In this document: positions 16,393 to 24,572 of the stretch, piece after piece
Position numbering within the stretch: the stretch's first letter is position 1
How the letters are laid out: every line of letters starts with the position of its first letter
The notes under the pieces: model-generated
Databases searched by the model: none
What the model was told of the DNA's origin: nothing
Seen by the model: only the letters and a program-made list of their open reading frames with translations
Source of the DNA: CAMASH01 sp041746635
Lineage (GTDB): Bacteria > Verrucomicrobiota > Verrucomicrobiia > Chthoniobacterales > Terrimicrobiaceae
Direction of reading: 5' to 3'
Length of the DNA stretch: 64,000 nt
NCBI GenBank assembly: GCA_041746635.1
Contig: JBGTGQ010000089.1
Location: 1 to 64,000 of the forward strand
Position numbers and translations under genes: made by a program

Positions 16393-16470
16393 TCCAGAAA
16401 TCGCATCGGCTGGATCCGGAGCGCAGCGAAGATCTGAGCCGCAGGCGAATCAACCCAATGCCACGCCGGA
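16365..16470. repeat. Composite repeat: CGGCATCCTGCCGATG unit plus inverted partial copy of the 13243 element
   Basis: GCATCGGCATCC-TGCCGATG and CATCGGCTGGA resemble 52222-52275 (CGGCATCCCGCCGATG ... CATCGGCTGGAAGCC). The adjoining GGAGCGCAGCGAAGATCTGA with GCCGCAGGCGAATCAACCC is the reverse complement of part of 13243-13340. The first unit supplies the stop codon of the M14 peptidase. Confidence 0.7.
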
Positions 16471-16556
16471 CATTTTCGATTCCAAGCCAGCCACTCCCGG
16501 ACGCGGAAAATTTAGTGATTCATTTAGGCGGCGGAACGTGAGAGACTTCCACACTT

Positions 16557-17147
16557 ATGTCCCGTGAAGCCTCCATAGAGCGCACGACCAGTGAGACCGC
16601 CATCCGCACCCGCCTGAATCTTGACGGCAAGGGCGCGGCCAAGGTCAATTCCGGCATCCCGTTTTTTGACCACATGCTCACGCTCTTCGCCCGGCACGGG
16701 GTGTTCGATCTCGATCTGGAAGCCAAGGGCGACATCGAGGTGGATTTTCATCACACGGTGGAGGATGCCGGCATCACGCTCGGCCAGGCCCTGACCAAGG
16801 CTCTCGGCGACAAGAAAGGCATCCGGCGTTATGGTTCTGCCTATGTTCCCATGGATGAAGCGCTGGTCCGCGCCGTGGTGGATCTGAGCGGACGCCCTTA
16901 TTTGGCCTATTGCCCGCCTCCTTCGGTCGAGGCCATCGGGGGAAATTTTTCCTTCCAACTGGTCGAGGAGTTTCTCCGTGCCTTTTCCGTGGCCGGAGGG
17001 ATGAATTTGCACGTGGACATCCTGGCCGGACGCGATGCCCACCACATGGCGGAGGGCGTTTTCAAAGCTCTCGCGCGTGCCTTGGACACCGCCACGCAAA
17101 TCGATCCGCGCGTGCAAGGCGTGCCCAGCACCAAGGGCGTGCTGTGA
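16557..17147 (+). CDS. hisB: Imidazoleglycerol-phosphate dehydratase
   Basis: HisB removes water from imidazole-glycerol phosphate in histidine synthesis. The 196 residues equal the monofunctional enzyme. Metal-binding motifs are FFDHMLTLFARHG, DFHHTVEDAGITLGQAL (HHxxED) and, in the second half-repeat, HVDILAGRDAHHMAEGVFKA. An internal SGRPYLAY is conserved too. It opens a short his set, hisB-hisH-hisA, in the usual order; hisF, hisI and hisE are not present. Confidence 0.96.
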   Translation: MSREASIERTTSETAIRTRLNLDGKGAAKVNSGIPFFDHMLTLFARHGVFDLDLEAKGDIEVDFHHTVEDAGITLGQALTKALGDKKGIRRYGSAYVPMDEALVRAVVDLSGRPYLAYCPPPSVEAIGGNFSFQLVEEFLRAFSVAGGMNLHVDILAGRDAHHMAEGVFKALARALDTATQIDPRVQGVPSTKGVL

Positions 17148-17242
17148 AACGCTCAACTCCGAACGTTCAAGTTTCAACGCTCAAGTGGGTTTTCCGGGTG
17201 CCTTATTTCTCATTGAATGTTCAACGTTGAGCGTTGAGCGTT
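17148..17242. repeat. Inverted repeat AACGCTCAAC ... GTTGAGCGTT between hisB and hisH
   Basis: AACGCTCAAC (17148-17157) and AACGTTCAA are mirrored by TTGAATGTT and GTTGAGCGTT (17226-17235, repeated at 17233-17242). The hairpin almost fills the gap and ends 7 nt before the hisH ATG, so it could affect hisH translation. Confidence 0.6.
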
Positions 17243-17249
17243 CTTTCTC

Positions 17250-17939
17250 ATGAAAGTCGGCCTGGTCGATTACGGCAGTGGGAATCTGCGCAGTGTGGGC
17301 AAGGCGCTCGAAACCTCGGGGGCCGAGGTGTCCCTACTGAAGGATGCCGCGCGGCTGGACGGTCTCGATGCGCTGGTCGTTCCCGGCGTGGGATCATTCG
17401 GCGACTGCGCCCGCAATTTGCGCGCCTCCGGATTGTGGGAGCCCCTGCTGGAATGGCTGAAGGCGGGTCGGCCCTACCTCGGCATCTGCCTCGGCTATCA
17501 GCTTCTTTTTGAATCCAGCGAAGAATCCCCCGGCGTCGAAGGATTGGGTTTTCTCCCCGGCCGGGTCGTTCGCTTCACCCCCCGGGGATTGAAAATTCCC
17601 CACATGGGCTGGAACACTTTGTCGGAGCTGAAGGGCGCACTTTACCCAGAACAGGCTGCGGCTCCCTCGTACTATTTTGTGCACTCTTATTTTCCCGTGC
17701 CGGCGGACGAAAGCCTCATCAGCGCCCGCTGCGAATACGGGGAGATTTTTGCCGCGAGCATCAGCCGCGGGTCGATCCACGCCACGCAATTCCATCCCGA
17801 GAAAAGCCAGGCGGCCGGTCTCGCCCTCATGCGAAATTTTCTCCGCTCCATCGAAAATCAAAAATCGACTGCAACGGATGCGAAGCAACGGCCAGGCTTT
17901 CAAATCGAAAATCCCCATGCTCCTGCTCCCTGCCATTGA
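17250..17939 (+). CDS. hisH: Imidazole glycerol phosphate synthase, glutaminase subunit
   Basis: HisH supplies ammonia to HisF. The class I glutamine amidotransferase triad is visible: Cys80 (YLGICLGYQLLFESSEE), His182 and Glu184 (ATQFHPEKSQAAGL). The start is MKVGLVDYGSGNLRSV. HisH proteins normally end shortly after the helix LxxxxNFL (here residue 199); this one continues for about 30 residues (from SIENQKS) encoded by a dispersed 63-bp repeat, and overlaps hisA by 23 nt. The tail is therefore repeat-derived. HisF, its partner, is not in the window. Confidence 0.94.
   Translation: MKVGLVDYGSGNLRSVGKALETSGAEVSLLKDAARLDGLDALVVPGVGSFGDCARNLRASGLWEPLLEWLKAGRPYLGICLGYQLLFESSEESPGVEGLGFLPGRVVRFTPRGLKIPHMGWNTLSELKGALYPEQAAAPSYYFVHSYFPVPADESLISARCEYGEIFAASISRGSIHATQFHPEKSQAAGLALMRNFLRSIENQKSTATDAKQRPGFQIENPHAPAPCH
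17851..17913. repeat. 63-bp dispersed repeat encoding the HisH tail
   Basis: Near-identical, in inverted orientation, to 53038-53103. Core: GACTGCAACGGATGCGAAGC then AACGGCCAGGCTTTCAAATC, flanked by copies of TCGAAAATC. In HisH it is read as STATDAKQRPGFQIEN; in Fur (53 kb) as SKIQNRLQRMRSNGQAFKSK. It ends 3 nt before the hisA start. Confidence 0.85.
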
Positions 17940-18630
17940 TCTCATGGACGGCGAGGTGGTCCGCCTCAAGCGCGGCCTCGCCTCGGAAAAAACCGTTTAT
18001 TCCAACGATCCCGTTGCCTTTGCCCAGAAGTGGGAGGCCGCCGGGGCGGACTGGCTCCACCTGGTTGATCTCGACGCAGCCTTCGACGGCACGCCGAAAA
18101 ATCTCGATCACGTGGCTCGCATGTGCGCCGCGGTCAACATCCCCTGCGAACTCGGCGGCGGCATGCGAACCTTGGAAAACGTTCGCGCGGCCTTCTCCGC
18201 CGGCATCAGCCGCGTTATCCTCGGCACCAAGGCGGCGGAGTCCGGGGATTTCATCCGGGAAATGTGCGCGGAATTCGGCGGCGAACGCATCGCCGTCGGC
18301 ATCGATGCCCACAACGGACTTGTCGCCGTCAAAGGATGGACCGAAACCACCGCCTGCCAGGCGACGGAACTCGCCCTCGCCGCGCAGGACGCCGGCGCGG
18401 GCACCATCATCTACACGGACATTGCGACCGATGGGATGCTGCAGGGTCCGAACTATGCGGCGATGGAAGATTTGCTCCGAATTCTCGATTGCAACCTGAT
18501 CGCCAGCGGAGGCGTTTCCAGCGTGGACGACTTGCAAAAACTGTCCCTCCTGCCCGGCCTCTACGGGGCGATTATTGGGAAGGCGCTCTACGAGGGTCAA
18601 ATCTCCCCGCCCCTGCCCCGCTACGCCTGA
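17917..18630 (+). CDS. hisA: Phosphoribosylformimino-AICAR ribotide isomerase
   Basis: HisA opens the ribose ring of ProFAR by an Amadori rearrangement. The 237-residue (beta/alpha)8 barrel starts MLLLPAIDLMDGEVVRLKRG, with the first catalytic Asp in AIDL, WLHLVDLDAAFDG, ELGGGMRTLENV, ISRVILGTKAAES and the second Asp in YTDIATDGMLQGPN. LIASGGVSSVDDL is the phosphate site. The ATG at 17917 is chosen because family homology starts there; it lies inside the 3' end of hisH, so translation is likely coupled. Confidence 0.96.
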   Translation: MLLLPAIDLMDGEVVRLKRGLASEKTVYSNDPVAFAQKWEAAGADWLHLVDLDAAFDGTPKNLDHVARMCAAVNIPCELGGGMRTLENVRAAFSAGISRVILGTKAAESGDFIREMCAEFGGERIAVGIDAHNGLVAVKGWTETTACQATELALAAQDAGAGTIIYTDIATDGMLQGPNYAAMEDLLRILDCNLIASGGVSSVDDLQKLSLLPGLYGAIIGKALYEGQISPPLPRYA

Positions 18631-18675
18631 TGCTTTGATCAGGGACCAGCCCTAGCAAACGGAATAAAAATTCTT

Positions 18676-18704
18676 TTGACAAGGTGCGGAATATTGGGCA
18701 TCTA
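18676..18704 (+). promoter_or_regulatory. Possible sigma-70-like promoter for the outer-membrane protein gene
   Basis: A perfect TTGACA lies at 18676-18681. A 17-bp spacer leads to CATCTA, a weak -10 match. The start codon is 28 nt further. Only the -35 box is convincing. Confidence 0.3.
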
Positions 18705-18732
18705 GGCGTCGCTTACTTAACAACCAGCTATT

Positions 18733-19263
18733 ATGAAAAAACTGCTCCTAACCACCACCATCCTCGCTTGCTCGCTTTTCTCCTCCTTTGCCGGAGAAGG
18801 AAAATCGTTCAAGGAAACCAAAGACGTCGTCGTTCCTGTTGATACCTGCCGCTTCCGCGACACGGAATTTCAAGTTGATGTCTTCTACACCGGCTTCTTC
18901 GGTGGAAAAGGCACCTACTTTGAGACCGGATCCGGCGGCGGCATCGGTCTGAACTTCTTCTTCGCCAAATACTTTGGTATTGGCTATGAAGGTTCGGTTT
19001 ACTCCGGTAACAACGGTCAGTGGTTGCCCATCGCCGGTAACTTCTTCATCCGTTACCCCATCTGCTCCTTGAACCTCGCTCCCTACGTTATGGTGGGTGG
19101 CGGCGGAACATGGGACGGTCACGGCACCGGCTTCGGCAACGTGGGCGGCGGTCTCGAGTATCGCTTCTCCGACAACATCGGTCTCTTCGCTGATGGTCGC
19201 TACTACTACGGCGGCACCGGCAACGTGGCCAACCTGCGCAGCGGTATCCGCGTCGCTTTCTAA
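18733..19263 (+). CDS. Outer-membrane beta-barrel protein, small
   Basis: A 176-residue exported protein. The signal peptide is MKKLLLTTTILACSLFSSFA with cleavage about residue 20. The rest consists of alternating amphipathic strands rich in Gly, Phe and Tyr (FQVDVFYTGFFGGKGTYF, GLNFFFAKYFGIGYEGSVY) and ends in a C-terminal phenylalanine (RSGIRVAF), the recognition signal for the BAM complex. This fits an 8-strand OmpA/OmpW-like barrel. It has its own likely promoter and a strong terminator, so it is a single, possibly highly expressed gene. Function unknown. Confidence 0.8.
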   Translation: MKKLLLTTTILACSLFSSFAGEGKSFKETKDVVVPVDTCRFRDTEFQVDVFYTGFFGGKGTYFETGSGGGIGLNFFFAKYFGIGYEGSVYSGNNGQWLPIAGNFFIRYPICSLNLAPYVMVGGGGTWDGHGTGFGNVGGGLEYRFSDNIGLFADGRYYYGGTGNVANLRSGIRVAF

Positions 19264-19286
19264 TTAACCTTAAAAACTTAAAAATA

Positions 19287-19318
19287 AAAAGCCGGGTCTC
19301 CCAAGACCCGGCTTTTTT
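19287..19318 (+). terminator. Rho-independent terminator of the barrel protein gene
   Basis: AAAAGCCGGGTCT pairs with AGACCCGGCTTTT around a short CCCA loop and is followed by a T run ending at 19318. It begins 23 nt after the stop codon. Textbook shape. Confidence 0.92.
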
Positions 19319-19414
19319 GTTGTCCGAAAAAAAGCCGATCACGGACAAAAAATTCCCACCATCCCGCTTGTCAATCGCGATGGCGCCGCATACCTTCTCC
19401 TTTCCGCTTTTAAC

Positions 19415-19487
<73 letters not shown>

Positions 19488-20017
19488 TCTTTTTTTCAAT
19501 CTCCTCCCCCTCAAGGAGGTTACACAGTGTAAGTCACACGGTGTAGCACGGAATGTAGCAAAGAACGGCCCAAAAACGGGCATTTTCCAGGGAATATTGC
19601 GCTTCCCCACCCATTCGGGCGGAGGGTTTCTGGCGGAACACTGCCCCAAAGTATCGCTTTGGACGCACCGAATTCATGCCGATCACGCGCTTTGCATGGA
19701 ACACGGCGGCCGCCCGGCTCTGGAGGGAAAATCCGGTATCTCGCCACCGAGGCGAATGTGAGGGATACCGCAGAAATTGGGAAAATCTTTGGTCGCCATT
19801 GGATGTTCAAGCATCAGGACATTATTCAATCCGTCCAACCTCCCATTTACTGGTCAGAAGCGGCGGCTGATCTCGATGGCATCCCGTCTGGTTTCCGGCT
19901 TGCCGTGAACGCAGAAAGATTTTTCCGCGAACATCGAACGTTTCGCATGACGCCCGGCTCGGGAATTTTGAATCTCTGAGCCAGGGAAGCGTTATCCCCC
20001 AGCCACCCAGTGCTTGG
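19488..20017. other. 530-bp gap without a recognisable gene after tRNA-Phe
   Basis: The stretch has open frames on both strands (such as 19659-19979, plus), but none has family features, and the region contains no repeat of the tRNA 3' end. It probably contains worn-down sequence of an old insertion next to the tRNA; no integrase motif was found. Confidence 0.5.
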
Positions 20018-20227
20018 ATGTGGACGAGAAAAGTCGGCGGCAAAACTGTTACCCGCGGACTGTCGCCTGAGAAAGCTCAACAAATGAAGCAGGCCATCGT
20101 CAACTATCGGGACTTGGAGGCAATCATTGCAGAAATGCGAGAAATCACCCAAACTCTCATACTCCACGCCCCGGAAATCCCCCAAAAGGACCGCCAGGCA
20201 AAACGTCCAAAACCGGCCTTATCTTAG
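20018..20227 (+). pseudogene. DUF6788-like fragment (transposon-associated)
   Basis: About 69 residues: MWTRKVGGKTVTRGLSPEKA then QQMKQAIVNYRDLEAIIAEM. This is the pattern of short proteins found next to transposases (WTRKVxGKTVxRxLSxEQ..., followed by a helix with LExxIxEM). Family members usually carry an N-terminal Cys-rich part, which is missing; the upstream in-frame sequence (GSVIPQPPSAW) is only partly similar. No transposase follows. Likely a relic of an insertion sequence. The stretch 20228-20383 to the next gene shows nothing recognisable. Confidence 0.45.
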
Positions 20228-20383
20228 TGCCATTCCACGCTGACCCCTAGTTTCCCGTCTCCGCCGTAAGATCGCCCGAAATAATCCCCCCGAACAACCA
20301 ACCCTAAACCATAACCAACCCCCTCCGGCTTAAGCTTAACACACTTCCGATTTTCGGACATTCACGCTGAACCGGGACAAGAA

Positions 20384-20932
20384 TCACCCCTCTTTTTGCA
20401 CCCATTGCCAAGTGCCGCCGTCGGGGAGTTGGGTTTCGATCCATTCGCCTTTAAAAGCGCGGTTGCGCCAGATTTCGGCTTGTTTGGCCTGAACGTCCGG
20501 TAGGGAGATTTTTTCCGCGTCGGACATGGCTTTCATGACCTCCAGGCGATCGGCATTTTCCTGACTGACGGTGGTGCGAACGTAGGCCCGGTATTCTTCC
20601 GGCTGTTTGTTGGTCTCGTCCCATCGCACGGCGATCAAGCCATCGCGGCCTTCGCCGACGAGCCGGTTGTTCTTGAATTGCTGGATGTCGGCCATGCGGT
20701 TGTCCCGCCGGGATTTGGGGGATTGATTTGCGGCGGGCGGAGGGACGGTTGGCCCGGCGGGTTTGGGTCCGCCTCCGGTCTGACCATATTGGTAAACGTC
20801 CAATCGCATGTTGATGTCCACCTTGATCGGCTCAGTGGTGGCGAGGTTGACGGTGGGGGAGGCGCAGCCAGAAAGGATGAAGGCTAAAGGCAGAAGGCTG
20901 AATGAGCGGAGAAAGGTCGTAATGGTCGTCAT
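20384..20932 (-). CDS. YnbE-YdbL fusion lipoprotein (DUF1318)
   Basis: A 182-residue lipoprotein from ATG 20932, which overlaps the YdbH-like stop as ATGA. The signal peptide ends in the lipobox LSGC. The first mature part, SPTVNLATTEPIKVDINMRL, resembles the short lipoprotein YnbE; after a Pro-rich linker, IQQFKNNRLVGEGRDGLIAV followed by an ENADR helix is YdbL (DUF1318). In Enterobacteria YdbH, YnbE and YdbL are separate neighbouring genes working with the AsmA-like bridge YdbH. Here YnbE and YdbL seem joined in one polypeptide. The signal-peptide core is encoded by a TTCAGCCTTCTGCCTTTAGCC repeat-like stretch. Confidence 0.8.
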   Translation of the reverse strand: MTTITTFLRSFSLLPLAFILSGCASPTVNLATTEPIKVDINMRLDVYQYGQTGGGPKPAGPTVPPPAANQSPKSRRDNRMADIQQFKNNRLVGEGRDGLIAVRWDETNKQPEEYRAYVRTTVSQENADRLEVMKAMSDAEKISLPDVQAKQAEIWRNRAFKGEWIETQLPDGGTWQWVQKEG

Positions 20933-22983
20933 TCGGATTTGGTCAGCGCGCGCTTTTTCCATCGCCCTTGCGGTGAGTCGTCGGAGTGTAGCACGACATC
21001 AAAATTGCGCGAGCCTTGCGGTCCTTGCAATTTCAACTGCAAAATTCCCTGGGAGCGTACGAACCAGAAGTTGCCGGAGCCCTTGTCGTATTCAAAATCG
21101 CGCAGGGCTTCAAGGGCAATGCGGGTGCTGCTTTGTTTGAGGAGATTCCAGCCGGGGGGAATGCGGGCGAGCATGTCGTCGAGTTTTTTGATGACCATTT
21201 TTCCCGGCTGGGGGGTCTGGAGGTCGCCCACGACGCGCTCGATGGCCTTGCCCCGGGCGTCGAGTTGCACCTTGAAATTGAGCGGTCCGGTCATTTGGAA
21301 ATTTTGCGGCGAGATGATGTTGGTGAGCTGGCGGAGATCAATCTTGAGGCCGTAGATCCAGCCAATCCACGGGGACACCGGATCAAAAAAGAAGCTGAAG
21401 CCGCCTCCGGCCTGGCCGCGGTAGAGTTTTCCGCCGAACTCGCCGTTGATGCCTTTTTTGTCGAAGGTGACGGAGACAAAGGATTCGCTGGCGCGGTATT
21501 GGCGCCAGCGGACATCCTTGATTTTGATGTCGCCGACGAGGTTTTTTTCCTGCTTTTCCGGGGGATAGGAAAATTTCAGATTGCCGCCCTCCTCGGTGGT
21601 GAATTCGAGTTGGTAGGAATCGAAGACATATTTTTGCGGGGGAATTTCCAGGGTGGTTTGGGCCTTGAGGCTGGCGAGGTTATCCAGGGCGACATCCTGC
21701 GCGGTGGCGTAGAAATTGAGCGGAAGGCCGTATTGTTTGCGTCCGCCGCTACCGATGAGGAGTTCACCCTCGTGAATGAAAAGGCGTTTAATGTTCCAGC
21801 CCGGATCGGCGGGACCGGCCGGAGTGCCACCCTCGGGAGTGTTGGTGCCGAGACGCTTCTGGATGTCCTCCATGTACCAGAAGAGATCTTGTCCGATGTG
21901 GATGGTGGGTGCGCGGATGGTGAGGTCCTCGATCTCGCGTTTGAGCAGTCCGGCGAGGGTGAAGTGAAGATAAACGCTCTCAATGCTGAAAACCTTGGTG
22001 AGGGGGTCGTAGGGGGAAAGGATGTCCATGTTCGTGATTTCGATGACTTGATCCTCGGCTCCGAGGGCGGAGGCGGTCTGGGTGAGTGGGATGTTTTTTA
22101 ATGCGGTGTTGAGGGCGAAGGTGATGTCGCTGACTTCCGGGCGTTCGTCGTCGAGGCGGACGGTGACGCGCTGGATGTCGAGGGCACCCAGGACCCAGGG
22201 TTGTTGCGGCAGGGCGGCGGGGTTTTTCGGAAGGGCGAAGAGGTCGCGGAGGGATTTGCCCACGGTGAGTGAGCCGCCGTTGAGGGAAAGAGCGGAGATG
22301 GTCCGGTTGGCGATGAGGCCCTCAAAGGTGAATGTGGCCGTCACCAAATCGAGGGCAAAGAAGGGAGGGTCAGCTCCGGAGGTGGCGGTGAAATCCCAGA
22401 GGGAAAAAGCATGAACCTCGGCGGGGGCGTCGGCGGGCGAGAAGTTCTGGAAATCGAACGCGAATTTCGTTCTCAGGGTGAGGCCGGACACGCCGTAATC
22501 GGAGATGATGAGTTCGCCATAGTCGCACACGAGGCGGCGGACACTCCAGGGGGCGCCAGATTTTTTTTGCGGGGCACCTGGCGCGGGGGCAAAGGCCTCG
22601 CTGAGTTTTGGAGACGCATAAAGGACGGGCTGCACGAGGCGGACTTCGCCAATCTGGCGGCGGCGCAGGTCGTCGAAATTGAAAGCCAGACTGCCGCCGG
22701 TGAGGGAGAGGAGGACCTTATCGTCCTTGCGGGATTTGAGGACGAGCGACTTGATATCAATCGTGCCCGGAAGGGTGAACTCCACGGCGCTGAGCTCGAC
22801 TTTGGCTCCGGGAAAAGCGCGTTCGAGAGCCCAGCGGGCGAAGGTCGTGAGATGGCGGGTCGCATAAATAACGACCGCCCCCAAGATCAGGAGAAGAACA
22901 GCGGAAACGAGGACGAACCGGCGCAGCCAGCGACGTCGGCGGCGGGGCGGCGGGGGTTTATCGGCTGGCGAGTCGGTCGGCAA
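20929..22983 (-). CDS. YdbH-like AsmA-family intermembrane bridge protein
   Basis: A 684-residue protein anchored by one N-terminal helix (about 21-44, FVLVSAVLLLILGAVVIYAT) after an Arg-rich start, with a very long periplasmic beta-rich domain. Hydrophobic-groove AsmA-like/YdbH proteins carry phospholipids between inner and outer membranes. The C-terminal MVIKKLDDMLARIPPGWNLL and FEYDKGSGNFWFVRSQGILQ correspond to the conserved YdbH end. The following YnbE-YdbL gene overlaps by 4 nt, and the same gene order as in Enterobacteria supports the call. It overlaps the end of ubiA by 26 nt. Confidence 0.78.
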   Translation of the reverse strand: MPTDSPADKPPPPRRRRRWLRRFVLVSAVLLLILGAVVIYATRHLTTFARWALERAFPGAKVELSAVEFTLPGTIDIKSLVLKSRKDDKVLLSLTGGSLAFNFDDLRRRQIGEVRLVQPVLYASPKLSEAFAPAPGAPQKKSGAPWSVRRLVCDYGELIISDYGVSGLTLRTKFAFDFQNFSPADAPAEVHAFSLWDFTATSGADPPFFALDLVTATFTFEGLIANRTISALSLNGGSLTVGKSLRDLFALPKNPAALPQQPWVLGALDIQRVTVRLDDERPEVSDITFALNTALKNIPLTQTASALGAEDQVIEITNMDILSPYDPLTKVFSIESVYLHFTLAGLLKREIEDLTIRAPTIHIGQDLFWYMEDIQKRLGTNTPEGGTPAGPADPGWNIKRLFIHEGELLIGSGGRKQYGLPLNFYATAQDVALDNLASLKAQTTLEIPPQKYVFDSYQLEFTTEEGGNLKFSYPPEKQEKNLVGDIKIKDVRWRQYRASESFVSVTFDKKGINGEFGGKLYRGQAGGGFSFFFDPVSPWIGWIYGLKIDLRQLTNIISPQNFQMTGPLNFKVQLDARGKAIERVVGDLQTPQPGKMVIKKLDDMLARIPPGWNLLKQSSTRIALEALRDFEYDKGSGNFWFVRSQGILQLKLQGPQGSRNFDVVLHSDDSPQGRWKKRALTKSE

Positions 22984-23794
22984 GGATGCTCAGGACAAAG
23001 ATGGCGCTGACGGCGGCGTTAGCTTGGAAAAAGGCTTGGTTGATGGCGGCAAGGTCGCCTTTGCGGGCGAGCAGATGTTCGTAAATCAAGGCGGCAAAAA
23101 CAAGGCTCAGCCCGGCGAAATAAATGGATCCGAGGTCGGCGAAGATTCCGAACGCGAGGAGCCCGATCAACGCGGCGGCGTGCAGCGCGGTGGCCGTGGC
23201 CAGCGCGCGGGGCACGGCCAACCGCACCACCATGGAGCGCAGGCCTTCCCGGCGATCCACTTCGTAATCCTGGGTGGCGTAAATGATGTCGAACCCCGCC
23301 ACCCAGCAAAGCACGGCGGCGGCGAGCACCAGCGGTGGCCAGGCAAAATGACCGGTCACGGCGAGCCACGCGCCGACGGGGGCCACGGCCAGGGCCAGGC
23401 CGAGGAAAAGCTGGGCCCAGTCGGTGAAGCGTTTGGTGAAAGAATAAAAAAAGACGATCAGCAGGGCGACGGGAGCAAGCGCGAAGCAAAGAGGATTGAT
23501 GAACCAGGTTGTGGCGGCGAAGAGCGCAGAGGAGGCAACGCAACCCGCGATGGCTTGGGATTTAGAGACCAGTCTATGGCGGCCCTCTGTGCGGGGGTTG
23601 CGTTGGTCGATATCCCAATCGGCTAGGCGATTGAAGGTCATGGCGGCGGTGCGCGCGAAAACCATGGCCAGCACGACAAGCGCGAACAGCCGGGCGGAGG
23701 GCAGTCCGTCCGCTGCGACGAACATGGCGCCCAGGGCGAAGGGCAGGGCAAAGAGCGTGTGCGAAAAGCGGATGAACTGAAGGAATTTTCTCAC
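22958..23794 (-). CDS. 4-hydroxybenzoate polyprenyltransferase-like UbiA
   Basis: About 278 residues with eight or nine membrane helices. Start GTG 23794 (VRKFLQFIRFSHTLFALPFA) is chosen since homology begins there; a longer frame upstream to 24220 is not family-like. The two Asp-rich prenyl-PP/Mg sites are NRLADWDIDQRNPRT and DIIYATQDYEVDRREGL. This matches the UbiA/menaquinone-linked 4-hydroxybenzoate branch more than the UbiA-like gene at 56 kb. It probably makes a quinone precursor. YdbH follows directly. Confidence 0.88.
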   Translation of the reverse strand: MRKFLQFIRFSHTLFALPFALGAMFVAADGLPSARLFALVVLAMVFARTAAMTFNRLADWDIDQRNPRTEGRHRLVSKSQAIAGCVASSALFAATTWFINPLCFALAPVALLIVFFYSFTKRFTDWAQLFLGLALAVAPVGAWLAVTGHFAWPPLVLAAAVLCWVAGFDIIYATQDYEVDRREGLRSMVVRLAVPRALATATALHAAALIGLLAFGIFADLGSIYFAGLSLVFAALIYEHLLARKGDLAAINQAFFQANAAVSAIFVLSILADRLASR

Positions 23795-23966
23795 CGGATG
23801 TTCACGAATGTAACCAAGGAAACGAATAGGGACGGATGCGATTGTAAAGCGGTGAAGGTGACGAGTAGTAGCACTGAGCGATGTCGAACAGACATCTTGC
23901 CTGTGCTCGCTGTTGGCAGTCTGGCTGCGGCGTTCTTCGTTCTCTTCGTTCCTTCTATGAAAAGTT

Positions 23967-24479
23967 TTATTTCCGCGAGCGTCCGGATTCCTCAAAAAGT
24001 TCGACCAAAGCGTCGTCCACGCGGATGTCCACCAGCCGCCACGCGCCTTCCGAGCGGTAAAAATAAAACCGCCAGCGCAGGGGCAGGTCGGAGTTGAGCG
24101 AGATGCAGGTGCGGCGCAGCAGGCTGGAACCGACGATTTTTTCATCGACGATTTCGTAGCCCGAGACCGGGCCGTAACTTTCGATGGCCTCCTTGGTGCG
24201 CAGTTTGAGGCTGGTGACATCCTCCTTGCGTTCCGCGATAATGGTGTTTGCCACTAGGGCCTCGTAGGCGGCGTCGGTCTGGCCGGCTTTCAGCGCGAGG
24301 AAAAACAAATCGAGTTTTTCCGCCGGGGCATCGAGTTTGCGCGGGGTGGGCGACGCGGTGGCGGAAGAGGCGACGGGTTCCTTGGCTCCGGGCTGAAAGA
24401 TGAGGCGTTCCTTGTCATCGCTTTTTTGAGCGGGGGAGACTACGGCCGAGGCCAGGAGGAGAAAGAGGACGAAACGCAT
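23967..24479 (-). CDS. Exported hypothetical protein, NTF2-like
   Basis: A 170-residue protein from MRFVLFLLLASAVVSPAQ, a clear Sec signal peptide (cleavage about residue 18). The mature part begins with a charged linker, then DLFFLALKAGQTDAAYEALV, IESYGPVSGYEIVDEKIVGS and a final WRFYFYRSEGAWRLVDIRVD. The alternation of a helix and curved strands with a final Trp-containing strand resembles DUF4019/NTF2-like cystatin folds. No catalytic residues identified. Separate from lacI by a hairpin. Function unknown. Confidence 0.65.
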   Translation of the reverse strand: MRFVLFLLLASAVVSPAQKSDDKERLIFQPGAKEPVASSATASPTPRKLDAPAEKLDLFFLALKAGQTDAAYEALVANTIIAERKEDVTSLKLRTKEAIESYGPVSGYEIVDEKIVGSSLLRRTCISLNSDLPLRWRFYFYRSEGAWRLVDIRVDDALVELFEESGRSRK

Positions 24480-24494
24480 GGACGCAACCTTACA

Positions 24495-24559
24495 CTTACT
24501 CTTGAACTTGCCCATACTCTTCCTCGCGGCGGGAGTGTAGAGGTAGGTTCAAGAGTAAG
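24495..24559 (-). terminator. 13-bp inverted repeat between the lacI-type gene and its downstream neighbour
   Basis: CTTACTCTTGAAC (24495-24507) is the exact complement of GTTCAAGAGTAAG (24547-24559), with a 39-nt loop that itself can pair. It lies just after the LacI-type stop. No long T run follows, so the termination role is uncertain. Confidence 0.45.
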
Positions 24560-24572
24560 AATAAGGGCAAGT

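Noticed and set aside
23795..24220. Longer N-terminus for the 23-kb UbiA
   Set aside because: The added 142 residues lie partly over another gene in a different frame and have no membrane or UbiA features.
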